Source: Acuticoccus kalidii (GTDB lineage: Bacteria; Pseudomonadota; Alphaproteobacteria; Rhizobiales; Amorphaceae). Taken from it: 64,000 nucleotides of DNA. Position numbers and translations under genes: made by a program. The DNA is taken from contig NZ_JAKGCS010000010.1 in NCBI RefSeq assembly GCF_021556395.1, positions 62,001 through 126,000 of the forward strand, written 5' to 3'. Position 1 is the first letter of the stretch. Each line of letters opens with the position of its first letter. The notes under the pieces were generated by a model that was not told the origin of the DNA, did no database searches, and saw nothing but the letters and a program-made list of their open reading frames with translations. Positions 35,057-44,850 of the stretch are shown one piece after another.

Positions 35057-35859
35057 CGCACGAAGATATCGAGGCGTCGAGTGCACCCCTGATCGAACAT
35101 CTGATCGAGCTGCGCTCGCGGCTCATCAAATCGATCATCGCGATCGCGATCGCCTTCATCGTCTGCTTCTATTTCGCGGCCGACATCTTCAACATCCTGA
35201 TCGTCCCCTATGAGCGGGCGGCAGGCAACGTGCGCGATATCCAGTTCATCTATACCGCGCCGCAAGAATATTTCTTCACGCAGCTGAAGCTGGCGCTGTT
35301 CGGGGCGCTCTTCCTCGCCTTTCCGGTCATCGCCTCGCAGATCTACATGTTCGTGGCGCCGGGGCTCTATCACAACGAGCGGGGCGCGTTCCGGCCCTTC
35401 CTGGTCGCGACGCCGATCCTCTTCGCGATGGGGGCGGCGCTCGTCTATTTCGTGGTGATGCCGCTCGCGATGGGCTTCTTCCTGTCGATGGAGCAGCAGG
35501 GCAACGGCGATCAGGCCTCGATCCAGCTCCTCGCGCGGACGAGCGAGTATCTGAACCTCATCATGATCCTGATCTTCGCGTTCGGGATCGTGTTTCAGAC
35601 GCCGGTTATCCTGACGCTGCTGGGGCGTGCCGGTCTCGTCACGGCCGATCAGCTTCGCAAGAAGCGCAAATATGCGATCGTGATCGCCTTCATCATCGCC
35701 GCGATTTTGACTCCGCCCGATCCGATCAGCCAGATCGGCCTCGCCGTGCCGGGCTTGATCCTCTACGAGATCTCGATCCTCTCGGTTCGCCGTCTCGAGC
35801 TGAAGCGCGAACGCGAAGCGGCCGCCGCCGCCGCCGCGGAGGCCGCGGACGGCGAGTAG
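35053..35859 (+). CDS. tatC: Tat translocase protein TatC
   Basis: 268 residues with six membrane helices. N-terminal cytosolic motif PLIEHLIELRSRLIKS, FIYTAPQEYFFTQLKLALF (the TatC-conserved first-loop region), PGLYHNERGAFRPF, and AAILTPPDPISQIGLAVPGLILYEISIL near the end. Twin-arginine signal receptor. Completes tatABC; an intrinsic terminator follows. Confidence 0.96.
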   Translation: MTHEDIEASSAPLIEHLIELRSRLIKSIIAIAIAFIVCFYFAADIFNILIVPYERAAGNVRDIQFIYTAPQEYFFTQLKLALFGALFLAFPVIASQIYMFVAPGLYHNERGAFRPFLVATPILFAMGAALVYFVVMPLAMGFFLSMEQQGNGDQASIQLLARTSEYLNLIMILIFAFGIVFQTPVILTLLGRAGLVTADQLRKKRKYAIVIAFIIAAILTPPDPISQIGLAVPGLILYEISILSVRRLELKREREAAAAAAAEAADGE

Positions 35860-35885
35860 ACGCGGGCGAACCCACGCTAAACGGA

Positions 35886-35915
35886 CGAGGCCGGACGGAA
35901 CGCCGTCCGGCCTCG
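35886..35915 (+). terminator. Intrinsic terminator after tatC
   Basis: Perfect 13-bp stem (CGAGGCCGGACGG / CCGTCCGGCCTCG) with a 4-nt loop, 26 bp after the tatC stop, followed by TTGCGTTTT. Confidence 0.85.
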
Positions 35916-36052
35916 TTGCGTTTTGCGCCTCCAGTGACCGGCCCGGATTCGCCGACGCCTATGGTGAACCGGCCATGTCGCTTGTATAGGACCAAGAGCC
36001 CGCGCCCCGGGAGAGAGCGCGGCTCCCACGCCAGACCGCCAGAGAAAGAGCT

Positions 36053-37330
36053 ATGTTCGATATCCGCGCCGTCCGCGACGCGCCCGACGCCTTCGACGCC
36101 GCGCTGAAGAAGCGCGGAATGGAGCCGGCCGCCGCGCGTCTCATCGCCCTCGACGACAATCGCCGCAACATCATCTCCCGCCTGCAGGACGCGCAGACCA
36201 AGCGCAACACCGCCTCGAAGGCGATCGGCAAGGCGAAGGCGGCGAAGGACGAGGAGGCGGCCCAGCAGCTCATCGACGAGGTCGCCACGCTGAAGGCCGA
36301 GATCCAGGCCGGCGAGGATGCCGAGCGTACCGCGAGCGAGGCGCTTCACGAGGCGCTCGCCGCGCTCCCCAACATGGTCCTCGCGGACGTCCCGGAGGGA
36401 GAGAGCGAGAGCGACAATGTCGAGCTGCGCCGCATCGGCGAGCCGCGTGCCTTCTCGTTCCCCGCGAAGGAGCACGACGCGCTCGGCGAGGGGCTCGGGC
36501 TGATGGACGTCGAGAAGGCGGCGATGCTGGCGGGCTCGCGCTTCACGATCCTCACCGGCAAGCTCGCCCGTCTCGAGCGCGCGCTCGGTCAGTTCATGAT
36601 CGATCTGCACACCAACACCCACGGCTATCTCGAGGTGAGCCCGCCGCTTTTGGTGCGCGACGCGCCGGTGTTCGGCACGGCCCAGCTTCCGAAATTCGCC
36701 GATGATCTCTTCAAGACCACGGACGGACGCTGGCTGATCCCGACCGCCGAGGTGCCGCTCACCAATCTGGTGCGCGAGCAGATCCTCGACGCGGCGGCGC
36801 TTCCCCTGCGCTTCACCGCGCTGACGCCCTGTTTCCGCTCCGAGGCGGGCTCGGCCGGCCGCGACACGCATGGGATGCTGCGCCAGCACCAGTTCCAGAA
36901 GTGCGAGCTCGTGTCGATCACGACGCCGGAGGCCTCGCTCGACGAGCAGGAGCGGATGGTCGGCTGCGCCGAGGCGGTGCTGAAGGCGCTCGGCCTGCCG
37001 TACCGCGTCGTGACGCTCTCCACCGGCGATATCGGCTTCGCCGCTCAGCGCACCTACGATATCGAGGTCTGGCTGCCGGGCCAGAACACCTATCGCGAGA
37101 TTTCCTCCGTCTCGGTCTGCGGTGATTTCCAGGCCCGCCGGATGGACGCCCGCTACCGGCCCGCGCCGGATGCCGCGCCAGGCTTCGTTCACACATTGAA
37201 CGGATCGGGCGTCGCGGTCGGCCGCGCGTTGATCGCCGTGATGGAGAATTATCAGGAAGAGGACGGTTCGATCCGCGTGCCCGAGATTCTCTTGCCGTAC
37301 ACGGGGTTTGACCGCATATCGGCTGAATGA
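36053..37330 (+). CDS. serS: Seryl-tRNA synthetase
   Basis: Charges tRNA-Ser (and tRNA-Sec). 425 residues, full length. N-terminal long coiled-coil arm (about 28-100, rich in Lys/Glu/Ala), class II motif 2 ([28 protein letters not shown]) and motif 3 ([16 protein letters not shown]). Stop overlaps the pcm start in ATGA. In related genomes surE normally lies between serS and pcm; it is missing here. Confidence 0.97.
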   Translation: MFDIRAVRDAPDAFDAALKKRGMEPAAARLIALDDNRRNIISRLQDAQTKRNTASKAIGKAKAAKDEEAAQQLIDEVATLKAEIQAGEDAERTASEALHEALAALPNMVLADVPEGESESDNVELRRIGEPRAFSFPAKEHDALGEGLGLMDVEKAAMLAGSRFTILTGKLARLERALGQFMIDLHTNTHGYLEVSPPLLVRDAPVFGTAQLPKFADDLFKTTDGRWLIPTAEVPLTNLVREQILDAAALPLRFTALTPCFRSEAGSAGRDTHGMLRQHQFQKCELVSITTPEASLDEQERMVGCAEAVLKALGLPYRVVTLSTGDIGFAAQRTYDIEVWLPGQNTYREISSVSVCGDFQARRMDARYRPAPDAAPGFVHTLNGSGVAVGRALIAVMENYQEEDGSIRVPEILLPYTGFDRISAE

Positions 37331-37977
37331 GCGAAGACGAGGAGGCCATCGCGCGAGCCGAGCTCGCGATGCACCTTCGCCGCCAGAATGTCGCCTCGCG
37401 CGCCACTCTGGCGGCCCTCGAAGGCGTGCCCCGGTCGCTCTTTCTGGGGGCCCGCCACAAACGCCTCGCCTATCAGGACCGCGCCGCCCCGATCGATTGC
37501 GGGCAGACGATCTCCCAGCCCACCATCGTCGCGATGATGACCGACGCGTTGGAGCTGCGCCCCGACATGACGGTCCTCGAGATCGGGACGGGGTCGGGCT
37601 ATCAGGCGGCGATCCTCGCCCGCATCGCCGCGCACGTCTTTACGGTCGAGCGCTATCACATGCTCTCCGAACTCGCCGCCGAGCGGCTGCGCGTGCTGCG
37701 CATCGACAACGTCTCGTTCAAGGTCGGCGACGGCCATGACGGATGGGACGAGCACGCCCCGTTCGACCGCATCATCATGACCGCCGCCGCCGTTGCCGTT
37801 CCCGAGGCGCTCGTCAGCCAGCTCGCTCCGGGGGGCATTCTGGTCGCGCCGATCGGTGATCAGGGACACACGCAAGAGTTGTTAAAGTGCCGCCTTACGG
37901 CCGACGGTCTAGAAGGCGAGCGGATCGCCGACGTTCGCTTCGTGCCGCTGGTCCCCGGCGTCGCAGGGGTTCTGTGA
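37327..37977 (+). CDS. pcm: Protein-L-isoaspartate O-methyltransferase
   Basis: 216 residues. Repairs isoaspartyl sites in aged proteins with SAM. SAM-binding motif [16 protein letters not shown], the [18 protein letters not shown] substrate loop, and [12 protein letters not shown] are standard. Translationally coupled to serS. Followed at 148 bp by the NlpD-like gene, as in the classical stress cluster pcm-nlpD. Confidence 0.95.
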   Translation: MSEDEEAIARAELAMHLRRQNVASRATLAALEGVPRSLFLGARHKRLAYQDRAAPIDCGQTISQPTIVAMMTDALELRPDMTVLEIGTGSGYQAAILARIAAHVFTVERYHMLSELAAERLRVLRIDNVSFKVGDGHDGWDEHAPFDRIIMTAAAVAVPEALVSQLAPGGILVAPIGDQGHTQELLKCRLTADGLEGERIADVRFVPLVPGVAGVL

Positions 37978-38125
37978 CACCACTGCAACACTCGCGCACG
38001 ATGCTGAAAAGCATAACAAAAACCAAGCATTTCCGGGCAATGTGCCGCCGCCGATTAAAGTTTCGTTAGCGTCTCCACGCGCCTTATGGGGGCCTCGTTA
38101 TTTTGGGCGCAGAGGGGTGCGAGTC

Positions 38126-39364
38126 ATGCGCGAGGGACTGCGGCGTTTCGGGCAATCGGGGGCGGCGAAGATCGTTCTGGTTGCGTCGCTGGCCGGTATT
38201 GCTGCTGGGTGTTCTTCGGGCTCAGCACGGTTGGGCGACGGTCCGCTCTTCGCCGGCTCGGCGGCACAGCAGCAAACCGGCGCAATCGAATCCACCGATC
38301 TCGCACCGATGGGCGGTCCGACCGCGCTTGCCGCCCATAATGCGACCGGCACCATCAAGACGCCGCAGGCGCTGAAGGCGCGCGGTTGGAGCGTCGAGGG
38401 TGCACCGATCGTCGAAGTCACCAGCGCCGACACGGCGACGACGTTGAGCCAGGGCTATGGCGTTCCGGTCAATGTGATCCTCGAGGCGAACGGCCTCACG
38501 AATGCCGAACAGATCCGCGCCGGCCAGCGCCTCGTCATTCCGACTTATACCTATCGCGATCAGCCGACCGTGACGCCGGAAGAGGCGACCGCGACCGTCG
38601 TCGCGTCCTCGAACCTTCTCGGCGCACCGGCGACCACCTTGAACGAGCAGGCCCAGGAGGCGCGTTACACCGTCAAACCCGGCGACACGCTCTATTCGAT
38701 CTCGACCTCGCACGGGGTGTCGCAAGCCGACGTCGCGCGCCTTAACGGTCTTCCGTCGAACGGCACGGTCCAGCTCGGTCAGACGCTGCGCATTCCGAAC
38801 CAGGCGAACATCGCGGCCCAGGAGCCGACGAAGGAGACGCAAGTCGCCTCCTTGCCGCCCGAGCAGAACGCCGGCCAGACGATGACCGACGCGACGCCCG
38901 ACGTCGCGCAGGAACGCGAAACCATCGCCAACGCGACGCCGACGGTGTCCGAGCCCGCCGCGCCCGGCGTCGCATCGGCCGGTGCGAGCGGTTTCCGCTG
39001 GCCCGTTCGCGGCCGCATCATCGCCGGCTTCGGCGTCCAGGCCGACGGTGCGCGCAACGAGGGCATCAACCTCGCCGTTCCGGCCGGAACGCCCGTTCTC
39101 GCCGCCGAAGAGGGCACCGTGATCTATGCGGGCAGCGAGCTCGAGGGGTACGGCAATCTCGTCCTCGTCCAGCACAAGGACGACTGGGTGTCCGCCTATG
39201 CCCACAACGACCAGCTCAAGGTCCAGCGCGGCGACAAGGTGAAACGCGGCCAGCTCATCGCCAATGTCGGCAAGACCGGCTCGGTCGACCAGCCGCAGCT
39301 CCACTTCGAGCTTCGCCGCAAGTCGAAGCCGGTCGACCCGCTGCCGCACCTGTCGGGCGCCTGA
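38126..39364 (+). CDS. nlpD: NlpD-like lipoprotein (2x LysM, M23 peptidase domain)
   Basis: 412 residues from the ATG at 38126. Lipoprotein signal with lipobox LAGIAAGC. Two LysM peptidoglycan-binding domains (about 88-140 and 178-226: VTSADTATTLSQGYGVPVN and YTVKPGDTLYSISTSHGVS), then an M23 domain (RWPVRGRIIAGFG, GINLAVPAGTPVLAAEEGTV, QPQLHFELRRKSKPVDP). The M23 part retains HFEL but shows GINL where active LytM enzymes have the first His (usually GxxH/D), so it is probably an amidase activator of NlpD/EnvC type rather than an enzyme. Acts in cell separation. Confidence 0.93.
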   Translation: MREGLRRFGQSGAAKIVLVASLAGIAAGCSSGSARLGDGPLFAGSAAQQQTGAIESTDLAPMGGPTALAAHNATGTIKTPQALKARGWSVEGAPIVEVTSADTATTLSQGYGVPVNVILEANGLTNAEQIRAGQRLVIPTYTYRDQPTVTPEEATATVVASSNLLGAPATTLNEQAQEARYTVKPGDTLYSISTSHGVSQADVARLNGLPSNGTVQLGQTLRIPNQANIAAQEPTKETQVASLPPEQNAGQTMTDATPDVAQERETIANATPTVSEPAAPGVASAGASGFRWPVRGRIIAGFGVQADGARNEGINLAVPAGTPVLAAEEGTVIYAGSELEGYGNLVLVQHKDDWVSAYAHNDQLKVQRGDKVKRGQLIANVGKTGSVDQPQLHFELRRKSKPVDPLPHLSGA

Positions 39365-39397
39365 TCGCCCCCACTGCGACGACGACCCCATAAAAAA

Positions 39398-39427
39398 GGC
39401 CCCCGGATCCGATCCGGGGGCCTTTTT
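39398..39427. terminator. Strong bidirectional intrinsic terminator
   Basis: Perfect 12-bp stem GGCCCCCGGATC / GATCCGGGGGCC with a 1-nt centre, flanked by AAAAAA on the left and TTTTT on the right. It serves both nlpD (plus) and the DUF815 ATPase gene (minus) which converge here. Confidence 0.95.
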
Positions 39428-39448
39428 CGTGGCGCGAACGGCGAAGCG

Positions 39449-40300
39449 TCAGGCGGCCTTCATCGCGACGCCGAGGCGGCCGGCGAGATCCTGAACATAT
39501 TGCCAGGCGACACGGCCGGAGCGGGAGCCGCGCGTCGTCGACCATTCGAGCGCCTCGTGGCGGAGCGTTTCGGGGGCGATCTTAATCCCGAAGGCGTCGA
39601 CATAGCCGTTCACCATCGACAGATATTCGTCCTGCGAGCAGCGGTGGAAGCCGAGCCAGAGGCCGAAGCGATCGGAGAGGGAGACTTTCTCCTCCACCGC
39701 GTCGCCGGGATTGATCGCGGTGCCGCGCTCGTTCTCCACCATGTCGCGGGCCAGGATGTGGCGCCGGTTGGACGTCGCATAAAAGAGGACGTTTTCCGGC
39801 CGCCCTTCGACGCCGCCATCGAGCACGGCCTTCAGCGACTTATAGGAGGTCTCACCCGCGTCGAAGGAGAGGTCGTCGCACAGGATGAGGAAGCGGTGCG
39901 GGGTGGGACGCAAGAGACCCATGAGGCTCGGCAGGCTCGCGATGTCCTCGCGGTGGATCTCGACGAGCTTGAGGCCCGGAATCGCCGCATGGGCCGCTTT
40001 GACGAGCGAGGACTTGCCCATGCCGCGCGCGCCCCACAACAGGGCGTTGTTCGCCGGGAGGCCCTTTGCGAACCGCTCGGTGTTTTCAAGGAGGCGGTCG
40101 CGGTTGGCGTCGATGCCCTTCAAAAGGCCGATATCGACCCGGCTCACGGCCGGCACCGGCGAGAGGACGCCGGTTTCGGCGTGCCACATGAATGCGTCCG
40201 CGGCGTCGAATTGCGGGGCCGGGCGCGCGGGCGGCGCCCAGCGCTCCAGAACCGCGATCAGGTGATCGAGGCGTTGGATGAGGTCGTCATTCGTGGACAT
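39449..40300 (-). CDS. DUF815-family P-loop ATPase
   Basis: 283 residues. Walker A WGARGMGKSSLVKA (about 91-104), Walker B FLILCDDLSFD, Arg-containing sensor FYATSNRRHILARD, and the SDRFGLWLGFHRCSQDEYL segment characteristic of DUF815 (AAA+-like ATPases). Function of the family is not settled. In Hyphomicrobiales it regularly sits beside nlpD and yajC-secDF, here on the opposite strand and convergent with nlpD. Confidence 0.87.
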   Translation of the reverse strand: MSTNDDLIQRLDHLIAVLERWAPPARPAPQFDAADAFMWHAETGVLSPVPAVSRVDIGLLKGIDANRDRLLENTERFAKGLPANNALLWGARGMGKSSLVKAAHAAIPGLKLVEIHREDIASLPSLMGLLRPTPHRFLILCDDLSFDAGETSYKSLKAVLDGGVEGRPENVLFYATSNRRHILARDMVENERGTAINPGDAVEEKVSLSDRFGLWLGFHRCSQDEYLSMVNGYVDAFGIKIAPETLRHEALEWSTTRGSRSGRVAWQYVQDLAGRLGVAMKAA

Positions 40301-40335
40301 GTCCGTCGTTCTCTCAGACTGTTGGTGTTGGGCGG

Positions 40336-41139
40336 TTAGCCCGCCATCGGTGGATCGAGTGCGGCGAGCGCCGTCGCAAGCGCCTTGTGCCGCGCGATAT
40401 CATGGACGCGCAGATAATCGACCCGCGCACGCATCATGAAGGCGGAGGCGAGGAGGGTGACGTCGTCCCGTTCCGGGGCGGGCCGGTCGGTGACGAGCGC
40501 GAAGAAGGACTTGCGCGAGTGGCCGATCAGGACCTTGTGGCCCAACGCGAATGCGGCCGCATCGGCCATGATCGCGATCGCCTGGGCAGGCGAGGGGCCG
40601 AACCCGATGCCGGGATCGAGGATCACGCGGGCGGTGTCGATCCCGTCGCGCGCCATCGCTTCGAGGCGCGCCTCGAAGAAGCGGCGGAGGTGGGGACCAG
40701 GCTCGCCGGGCGGCAACTTGACGGCCGGGTCCACGGGAACGGTGAGGGCGTGCATCAACACCAGCGGGCCCGCCGACCCCGCGACGACGCGGCGCATCTC
40801 GGCGTCCACGAACCCCGTCTGATCGTTGATCCAATCGACGCCCGCCTCGAGGCCGCGCGCAGCGGTCCTTGGGTGGCGGGTGTCGAGGCTGACGGGAATG
40901 CCGGCCTCGTGGGCGAGGGCGACGATCGCGGGGAGCGGGGCGGCGAGGCGCGCCCATTCGGCGTCCGCCGTCAGAGGCTCGGCGCGGGGGCGCGTCGATT
41001 CGGCGCCCACATCGATGACGTCCGCCCCGTCGGCGATGAGACCGGCGGCGTGCGCGATGGCGATGTCCGTCTCGAGCCGGCTCGTCGGTTCGGAGAACGA
41101 ATCGGGCGTGATGTTGAGGATACCGACGAGCTTGGTCAT
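40336..41139 (-). CDS. folP: Dihydropteroate synthase
   Basis: 267 residues from the ATG at 41139 (overlaps the folK stop as ATGA). Joins p-aminobenzoate to the pterin pyrophosphate; target of sulfonamides. TIM-barrel motifs: GILNITPDSFSEP (Asn and first Asp), DVGAESTRPRAEPL, ILDPGIGFGPSPAQA, LIGHSRKSFF. All catalytic segments intact. The usual folB gene is not between folP and folK. Confidence 0.96.
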   Translation of the reverse strand: MTKLVGILNITPDSFSEPTSRLETDIAIAHAAGLIADGADVIDVGAESTRPRAEPLTADAEWARLAAPLPAIVALAHEAGIPVSLDTRHPRTAARGLEAGVDWINDQTGFVDAEMRRVVAGSAGPLVLMHALTVPVDPAVKLPPGEPGPHLRRFFEARLEAMARDGIDTARVILDPGIGFGPSPAQAIAIMADAAAFALGHKVLIGHSRKSFFALVTDRPAPERDDVTLLASAFMMRARVDYLRVHDIARHKALATALAALDPPMAG

Positions 41140-41624
41140 GGCCGCTCGAGCGCGTTCTTCATCTCCGCCACGGTGAGTTTCATGACCGGATGACGCCAAT
41201 CGGGGTCGATTTCGGCCCAGGGGCGCAGCACGAAAAGGCGGCTTGCGATGCCGGGATGCGGGATCACGAGATCGCCGTCCTCGATCACGGTGTCGCCGTG
41301 GCTCAGAATGTCGATATCGATGAGGCGCGGCGCCCAGCGCTCCGCCGGCCGGCGGCCGAGCGAGGCCTCGATCGCCTTGGCGCGGGACAGGAGCGCCCGC
41401 GGGGCGAGCGTCGTCCGAAGCGCGACGACTTCGTTGAGGAACGGAATGTCCCAGTCCGCCGGCGCGCCATCCGGGAGCATCGCCGCGGTCTCGTGGCGGC
41501 TCGAACGAGCCGTGACGGTGATTTGCGGCACATCGTCGAGGGCCGCGACGGCCGCGTCGAGAAGGGCGGCCCGGTCGCCGAGATTGCTGCCCAGCGCGAT
41601 ATGGGCGCGGACGGGCGAGGTCAT
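41136..41624 (-). CDS. folK: 6-Hydroxymethyl-7,8-dihydropterin pyrophosphokinase
   Basis: 162 residues from the ATG at 41624. Activates the pterin for FolP. HPPK motifs: HIALGSNLGDRAALL, FLNEVVALRTTLAPRALL, and the signature RWAPRLIDIDILSHGD with the metal-binding DxD. Translational overlap with folP means the two enzymes are made together. Divergent from yajC-secDF. Confidence 0.95.
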   Translation of the reverse strand: MTSPVRAHIALGSNLGDRAALLDAAVAALDDVPQITVTARSSRHETAAMLPDGAPADWDIPFLNEVVALRTTLAPRALLSRAKAIEASLGRRPAERWAPRLIDIDILSHGDTVIEDGDLVIPHPGIASRLFVLRPWAEIDPDWRHPVMKLTVAEMKNALERP

Positions 41625-41931
41625 TGAAGTCACGGTGTTCCTGGCTTCACATAGAGCGGACGAACGCCGCAGCATCAGCTTGTCGCAGGGCGATCGAGGA
41701 GACGGCGGCGAGGATGGGATCGTTCACCCTTTCTTGCCGGGACTGGCCACGCATTGCAATCGGGCCCCGATGCCCCCGTCCTGCCACAGGGGCGTGTCAA
41801 CAAGGACCGTTGCGCGCACCATCGGCGCGTTGCAATCGGACCGAATTGACGTTACCTCCGCACGACTGGCGGCGGAACGGACGTGGACAACCCGCGTCTT
41901 GTCGGCCGCGTCCGGTTCATAAGGTTGCCCC
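41625..41931. other. Divergent promoter region folK / yajC
   Basis: 307 bp without a gene. It must hold the promoters of folK-folP and yajC-secDF. A 10-bp direct repeat, TTGCAATCGG, occurs at 41754 and 41830; its meaning is unknown. No further structure is clear. Confidence 0.4.
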
Positions 41932-42267
41932 ATGCTCGTCACCGAAGCCTTCGCACAGGCTCCTGGCGCAGGTGGCGGCGGCGCAGATTTCATTATCTCG
42001 CTCGCCCCCTTCCTGCTGATCTTCGTGATCATGTACTTCCTCATCATCCGCCCGCAGCGGCAGCGGATGAAGTCGCATCAGGCGATGGTCGCGGCGTTGA
42101 AACGCAACGACACGGTCGTCACGGCCGGCGGTCTGGTGGGAAAGATCACCAAAGTCGTCGACGATTCGGAAGTTGAGGTCCGCTTTGGCGAGAATGAGCC
42201 GGTGCGCGTCGTCCGCGCGACGATCACCGAGGTTCGAACCAAGCCTGAACCCGCCGCCAACGACTAA
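41932..42267 (+). CDS. yajC: Sec translocase auxiliary subunit YajC
   Basis: 111 residues. A short Gly-rich periplasmic start, one membrane helix (FIISLAPFLLIFVIMYFLIIRPQ), then the RPQRQRMKSHQAMVAALKRND and GGLVGKITKVVDD motifs typical of YajC. Associates with SecDF at the translocon. Stop overlaps the secD start in TAATG. Confidence 0.95.
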   Translation: MLVTEAFAQAPGAGGGGADFIISLAPFLLIFVIMYFLIIRPQRQRMKSHQAMVAALKRNDTVVTAGGLVGKITKVVDDSEVEVRFGENEPVRVVRATITEVRTKPEPAAND

Positions 42268-43886
42268 TGCTGCACTTCGCCCGCTGGCAGTCGACCGCGA
42301 TCGTCCTCGTCATCATCGTCGGGATCTTTGCGGTCATACCGAATCTTGTGCCGACGAGTTGGGTCTCCGGCCTACCCTCGTGGTTGCCGAAGGAGCGTAT
42401 CGTCCTCGGCCTCGATCTGCAGGGCGGGGCCTATCTCCTCTATGAGGTGGATCGGCAGGACTATATCGACAAGCGCTTGCGGTCGCTGACGAGCGATGTC
42501 CGCCAGTCGCTGCGGACCGAGCCGCGCATCGGCTATACCGGTCTCGGCGTCATCGATGGCGGCGTCCAGGTCCGTGTCCGCGACGCGACCCAGTTCGACC
42601 AGGCGCGACAACGCCTTTCGGAGCTGACCAACCCGCTCGCCGGCGGTCTGTTCGGCTCGTCCGGCGTCGAGGAATTCGCCCTCAGCGAGGGCTCCAACAA
42701 CACCCTCCGCCTCACCTTCACCGAAGAGGGGCTCGCCCAGCGCATCCGCTCGATCGTCGATCAGTCGATCGAAGTCGTGCGCCGGCGTATCGACGAGCTC
42801 GGCACGACCGAGCCGAACATTCAGCGCCAGGGTGAAGACCGTATTCTCGTCGAGGCGCCGGGCGGCAATCCCGAGCAATTGAAGGCCCTCGTCGGCACCA
42901 CGGCGCAGCTCACGTTCCATATCGTCGACACGTCGATCTCCGGCGAAGAGGCGATGCGCACGCGGCCGCCCGCCGGCACCATGGTGCTCACGACCTCGGA
43001 AGACGATCCGGTCGAACCCTTGCGGCCCTATGTGGTCGAGGAGCAGCCGCTCCTCACGGGTGAGGATCTCGTCGACGCGCAGCCGTCCTTCCAGCAGCAG
43101 ACCAACGAGCCCGTCGTGACGTTCCGCCTGACCACGGGCGGTGCACGCAAATTCGGTCAGGTCACGTCGCAAAATGTCGGTCGGCCGTTCGCGATCGTGC
43201 TCGATGACGAGGTGATTTCCGCGCCGGTCATCCGCGAGCCGATCACGGGGGGATCGGGCCAGATTTCCGGCTCGTTCACGGTCCAGTCGGCGAACGATCT
43301 CGCGATTCTCCTGCGTGCCGGCGCGCTTCCGGCCGCGTTGACGCTGGTCGAAGAGCGGACCGTCGGCCCCGGCCTCGGCGCCGATTCGATCGCCGCGGGC
43401 GAAATCGCGGCGATCGTTGCCGCCGTGCTCGTCGCGGGTTCGATGATCGCGGTCTACGGCCTCTTCGGCGTGTTCGCGAACATCGCGCTCGTCCTCAACG
43501 TCGTTCTCATTCTGGGACTGTTGTCGCTTCTCGGGGCGACGCTGACCTTGCCGGGCATCGCCGGCATCGTGCTCACGATGGGCATGGCGGTCGACGCGAA
43601 CGTTCTGATCTATGAGCGAATAAAAGACGAGGCGAGGGCCGGGCGAACGCCGATCCTTGCGATCGACGCCGGCTTCAGCCGGGCACTCGGCACCATCCTT
43701 GACGCCAACATCACGACGTTGATCGCGGCCGTCATCCTGTTCCAGCTCGGCTCGGGCCCGATTCGCGGCTTCGCCGTGACGTTGGCGATCGGCATTCTGA
43801 CCACGGTCTTCACCGCATTCGTGTTCACGCGGTGGATGGTCGCGATCTGGGTGCGCAAGCGCCGTCCGACGACGATACCGGTGTAA
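42267..43886 (+). CDS. secD: Protein translocase subunit SecD
   Basis: 539 residues. Proton-motive-force-driven partner of SecYEG. Membrane helix near the N-terminus, then LGLDLQGGAYLLYEVD, a large periplasmic domain (about 60-360), and the six-helix RND-like bundle with GMAVDANVLIYERIKDE (conserved Asp-Asn for proton path). Coupled to yajC and 4 bp from secF. Confidence 0.96.
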   Translation: MLHFARWQSTAIVLVIIVGIFAVIPNLVPTSWVSGLPSWLPKERIVLGLDLQGGAYLLYEVDRQDYIDKRLRSLTSDVRQSLRTEPRIGYTGLGVIDGGVQVRVRDATQFDQARQRLSELTNPLAGGLFGSSGVEEFALSEGSNNTLRLTFTEEGLAQRIRSIVDQSIEVVRRRIDELGTTEPNIQRQGEDRILVEAPGGNPEQLKALVGTTAQLTFHIVDTSISGEEAMRTRPPAGTMVLTTSEDDPVEPLRPYVVEEQPLLTGEDLVDAQPSFQQQTNEPVVTFRLTTGGARKFGQVTSQNVGRPFAIVLDDEVISAPVIREPITGGSGQISGSFTVQSANDLAILLRAGALPAALTLVEERTVGPGLGADSIAAGEIAAIVAAVLVAGSMIAVYGLFGVFANIALVLNVVLILGLLSLLGATLTLPGIAGIVLTMGMAVDANVLIYERIKDEARAGRTPILAIDAGFSRALGTILDANITTLIAAVILFQLGSGPIRGFAVTLAIGILTTVFTAFVFTRWMVAIWVRKRRPTTIPV

Positions 43887-43890
43887 GTCG

Positions 43891-44850
43891 ATGAAACTGC
43901 TTTCGTTGCCCGAACAGACCCGCATCCCCTTCATGCGGTATCGCAAGCCGGTGATGATCGGGTCGCTGATCCTGTCGATCCTGTCGATCGTCCTCTTCGG
44001 GACGATCGGCATGAATTACGGCATCGACTTCCGCGGCGGCACGATGGTCGAGCTGCGCTTCGAGGAGCCGGTCGACATCGCCGAGATGCGCTCCGAGATC
44101 GGCAGCCTCAATCTCGGCGACGTCCAGATCGTCGAGTTCGGCGATCCGACGGACGTGATGATCCGCATCGAGGAACAGCCCGGCGGGGAAGAGGCGCAGC
44201 AGCGCGGCGTCATCATGCTGCGCGAGATCTACGGCGAAACCGCCGATTTCCGCCGTGTCGAAGTCGTCGGCCCGCGCGTCTCGGGCGAGCTGGCCCAGGC
44301 CGGCGCCATCGCCGTCGTCGGCGCGCTGCTCGCGATCATGGCCTATATCTGGTTGCGCTTCGAGTGGCATTTCGCAGTCGGCGCGGTCGTGACGACGGCG
44401 CACGACGTGATTTTGACGATCGGTTTGTTCTCTATCACACAGATAGAGTTCAATCTGACATCGATCGCCGCCGTGCTCACCATCGTCGGCTACTCACTCA
44501 ACGATACGGTCGTCGTCTACGACCGCGTTCGCGAGAATTTACGACGATATAAACGCCTGCCGATGCCGGATCTGATCGACCTGTCGATCAATCAGATGCT
44601 GTCGCGCACGTTGATGACCTCGATCACGACGTTGCTCGCCCTCATCGCCCTCTTCGTCTTCGGCGGCGAGGTGATCCGCTCCTTTACGTTCGCGATGATC
44701 TGGGGCGTCCTCGTCGGCACGTTCTCGTCGATCTTCATCGCGGCACCGCTCCTCATCACCCTCAACATGCGCCGCGGCGCGGTTGCCGGAAATGACGAGG
44801 AGGGCGGGGACGAGGCGAGCGAGGACGCGTCAGAGCCCGCCAAAGCCTGA
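43891..44850 (+). CDS. secF: Protein translocase subunit SecF
   Basis: 319 residues. Forms one functional pump with SecD. First helix followed by GIDFRGGTMVELRF, periplasmic loop to about 140, and SLNDTVVVYDRVRENLRRY plus MTSITTLLALIALFVFGGEVIRSF. The stop TGA shares an A with the following start (TGATG). Confidence 0.96.
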   Translation: MKLLSLPEQTRIPFMRYRKPVMIGSLILSILSIVLFGTIGMNYGIDFRGGTMVELRFEEPVDIAEMRSEIGSLNLGDVQIVEFGDPTDVMIRIEEQPGGEEAQQRGVIMLREIYGETADFRRVEVVGPRVSGELAQAGAIAVVGALLAIMAYIWLRFEWHFAVGAVVTTAHDVILTIGLFSITQIEFNLTSIAAVLTIVGYSLNDTVVVYDRVRENLRRYKRLPMPDLIDLSINQMLSRTLMTSITTLLALIALFVFGGEVIRSFTFAMIWGVLVGTFSSIFIAAPLLITLNMRRGAVAGNDEEGGDEASEDASEPAKA

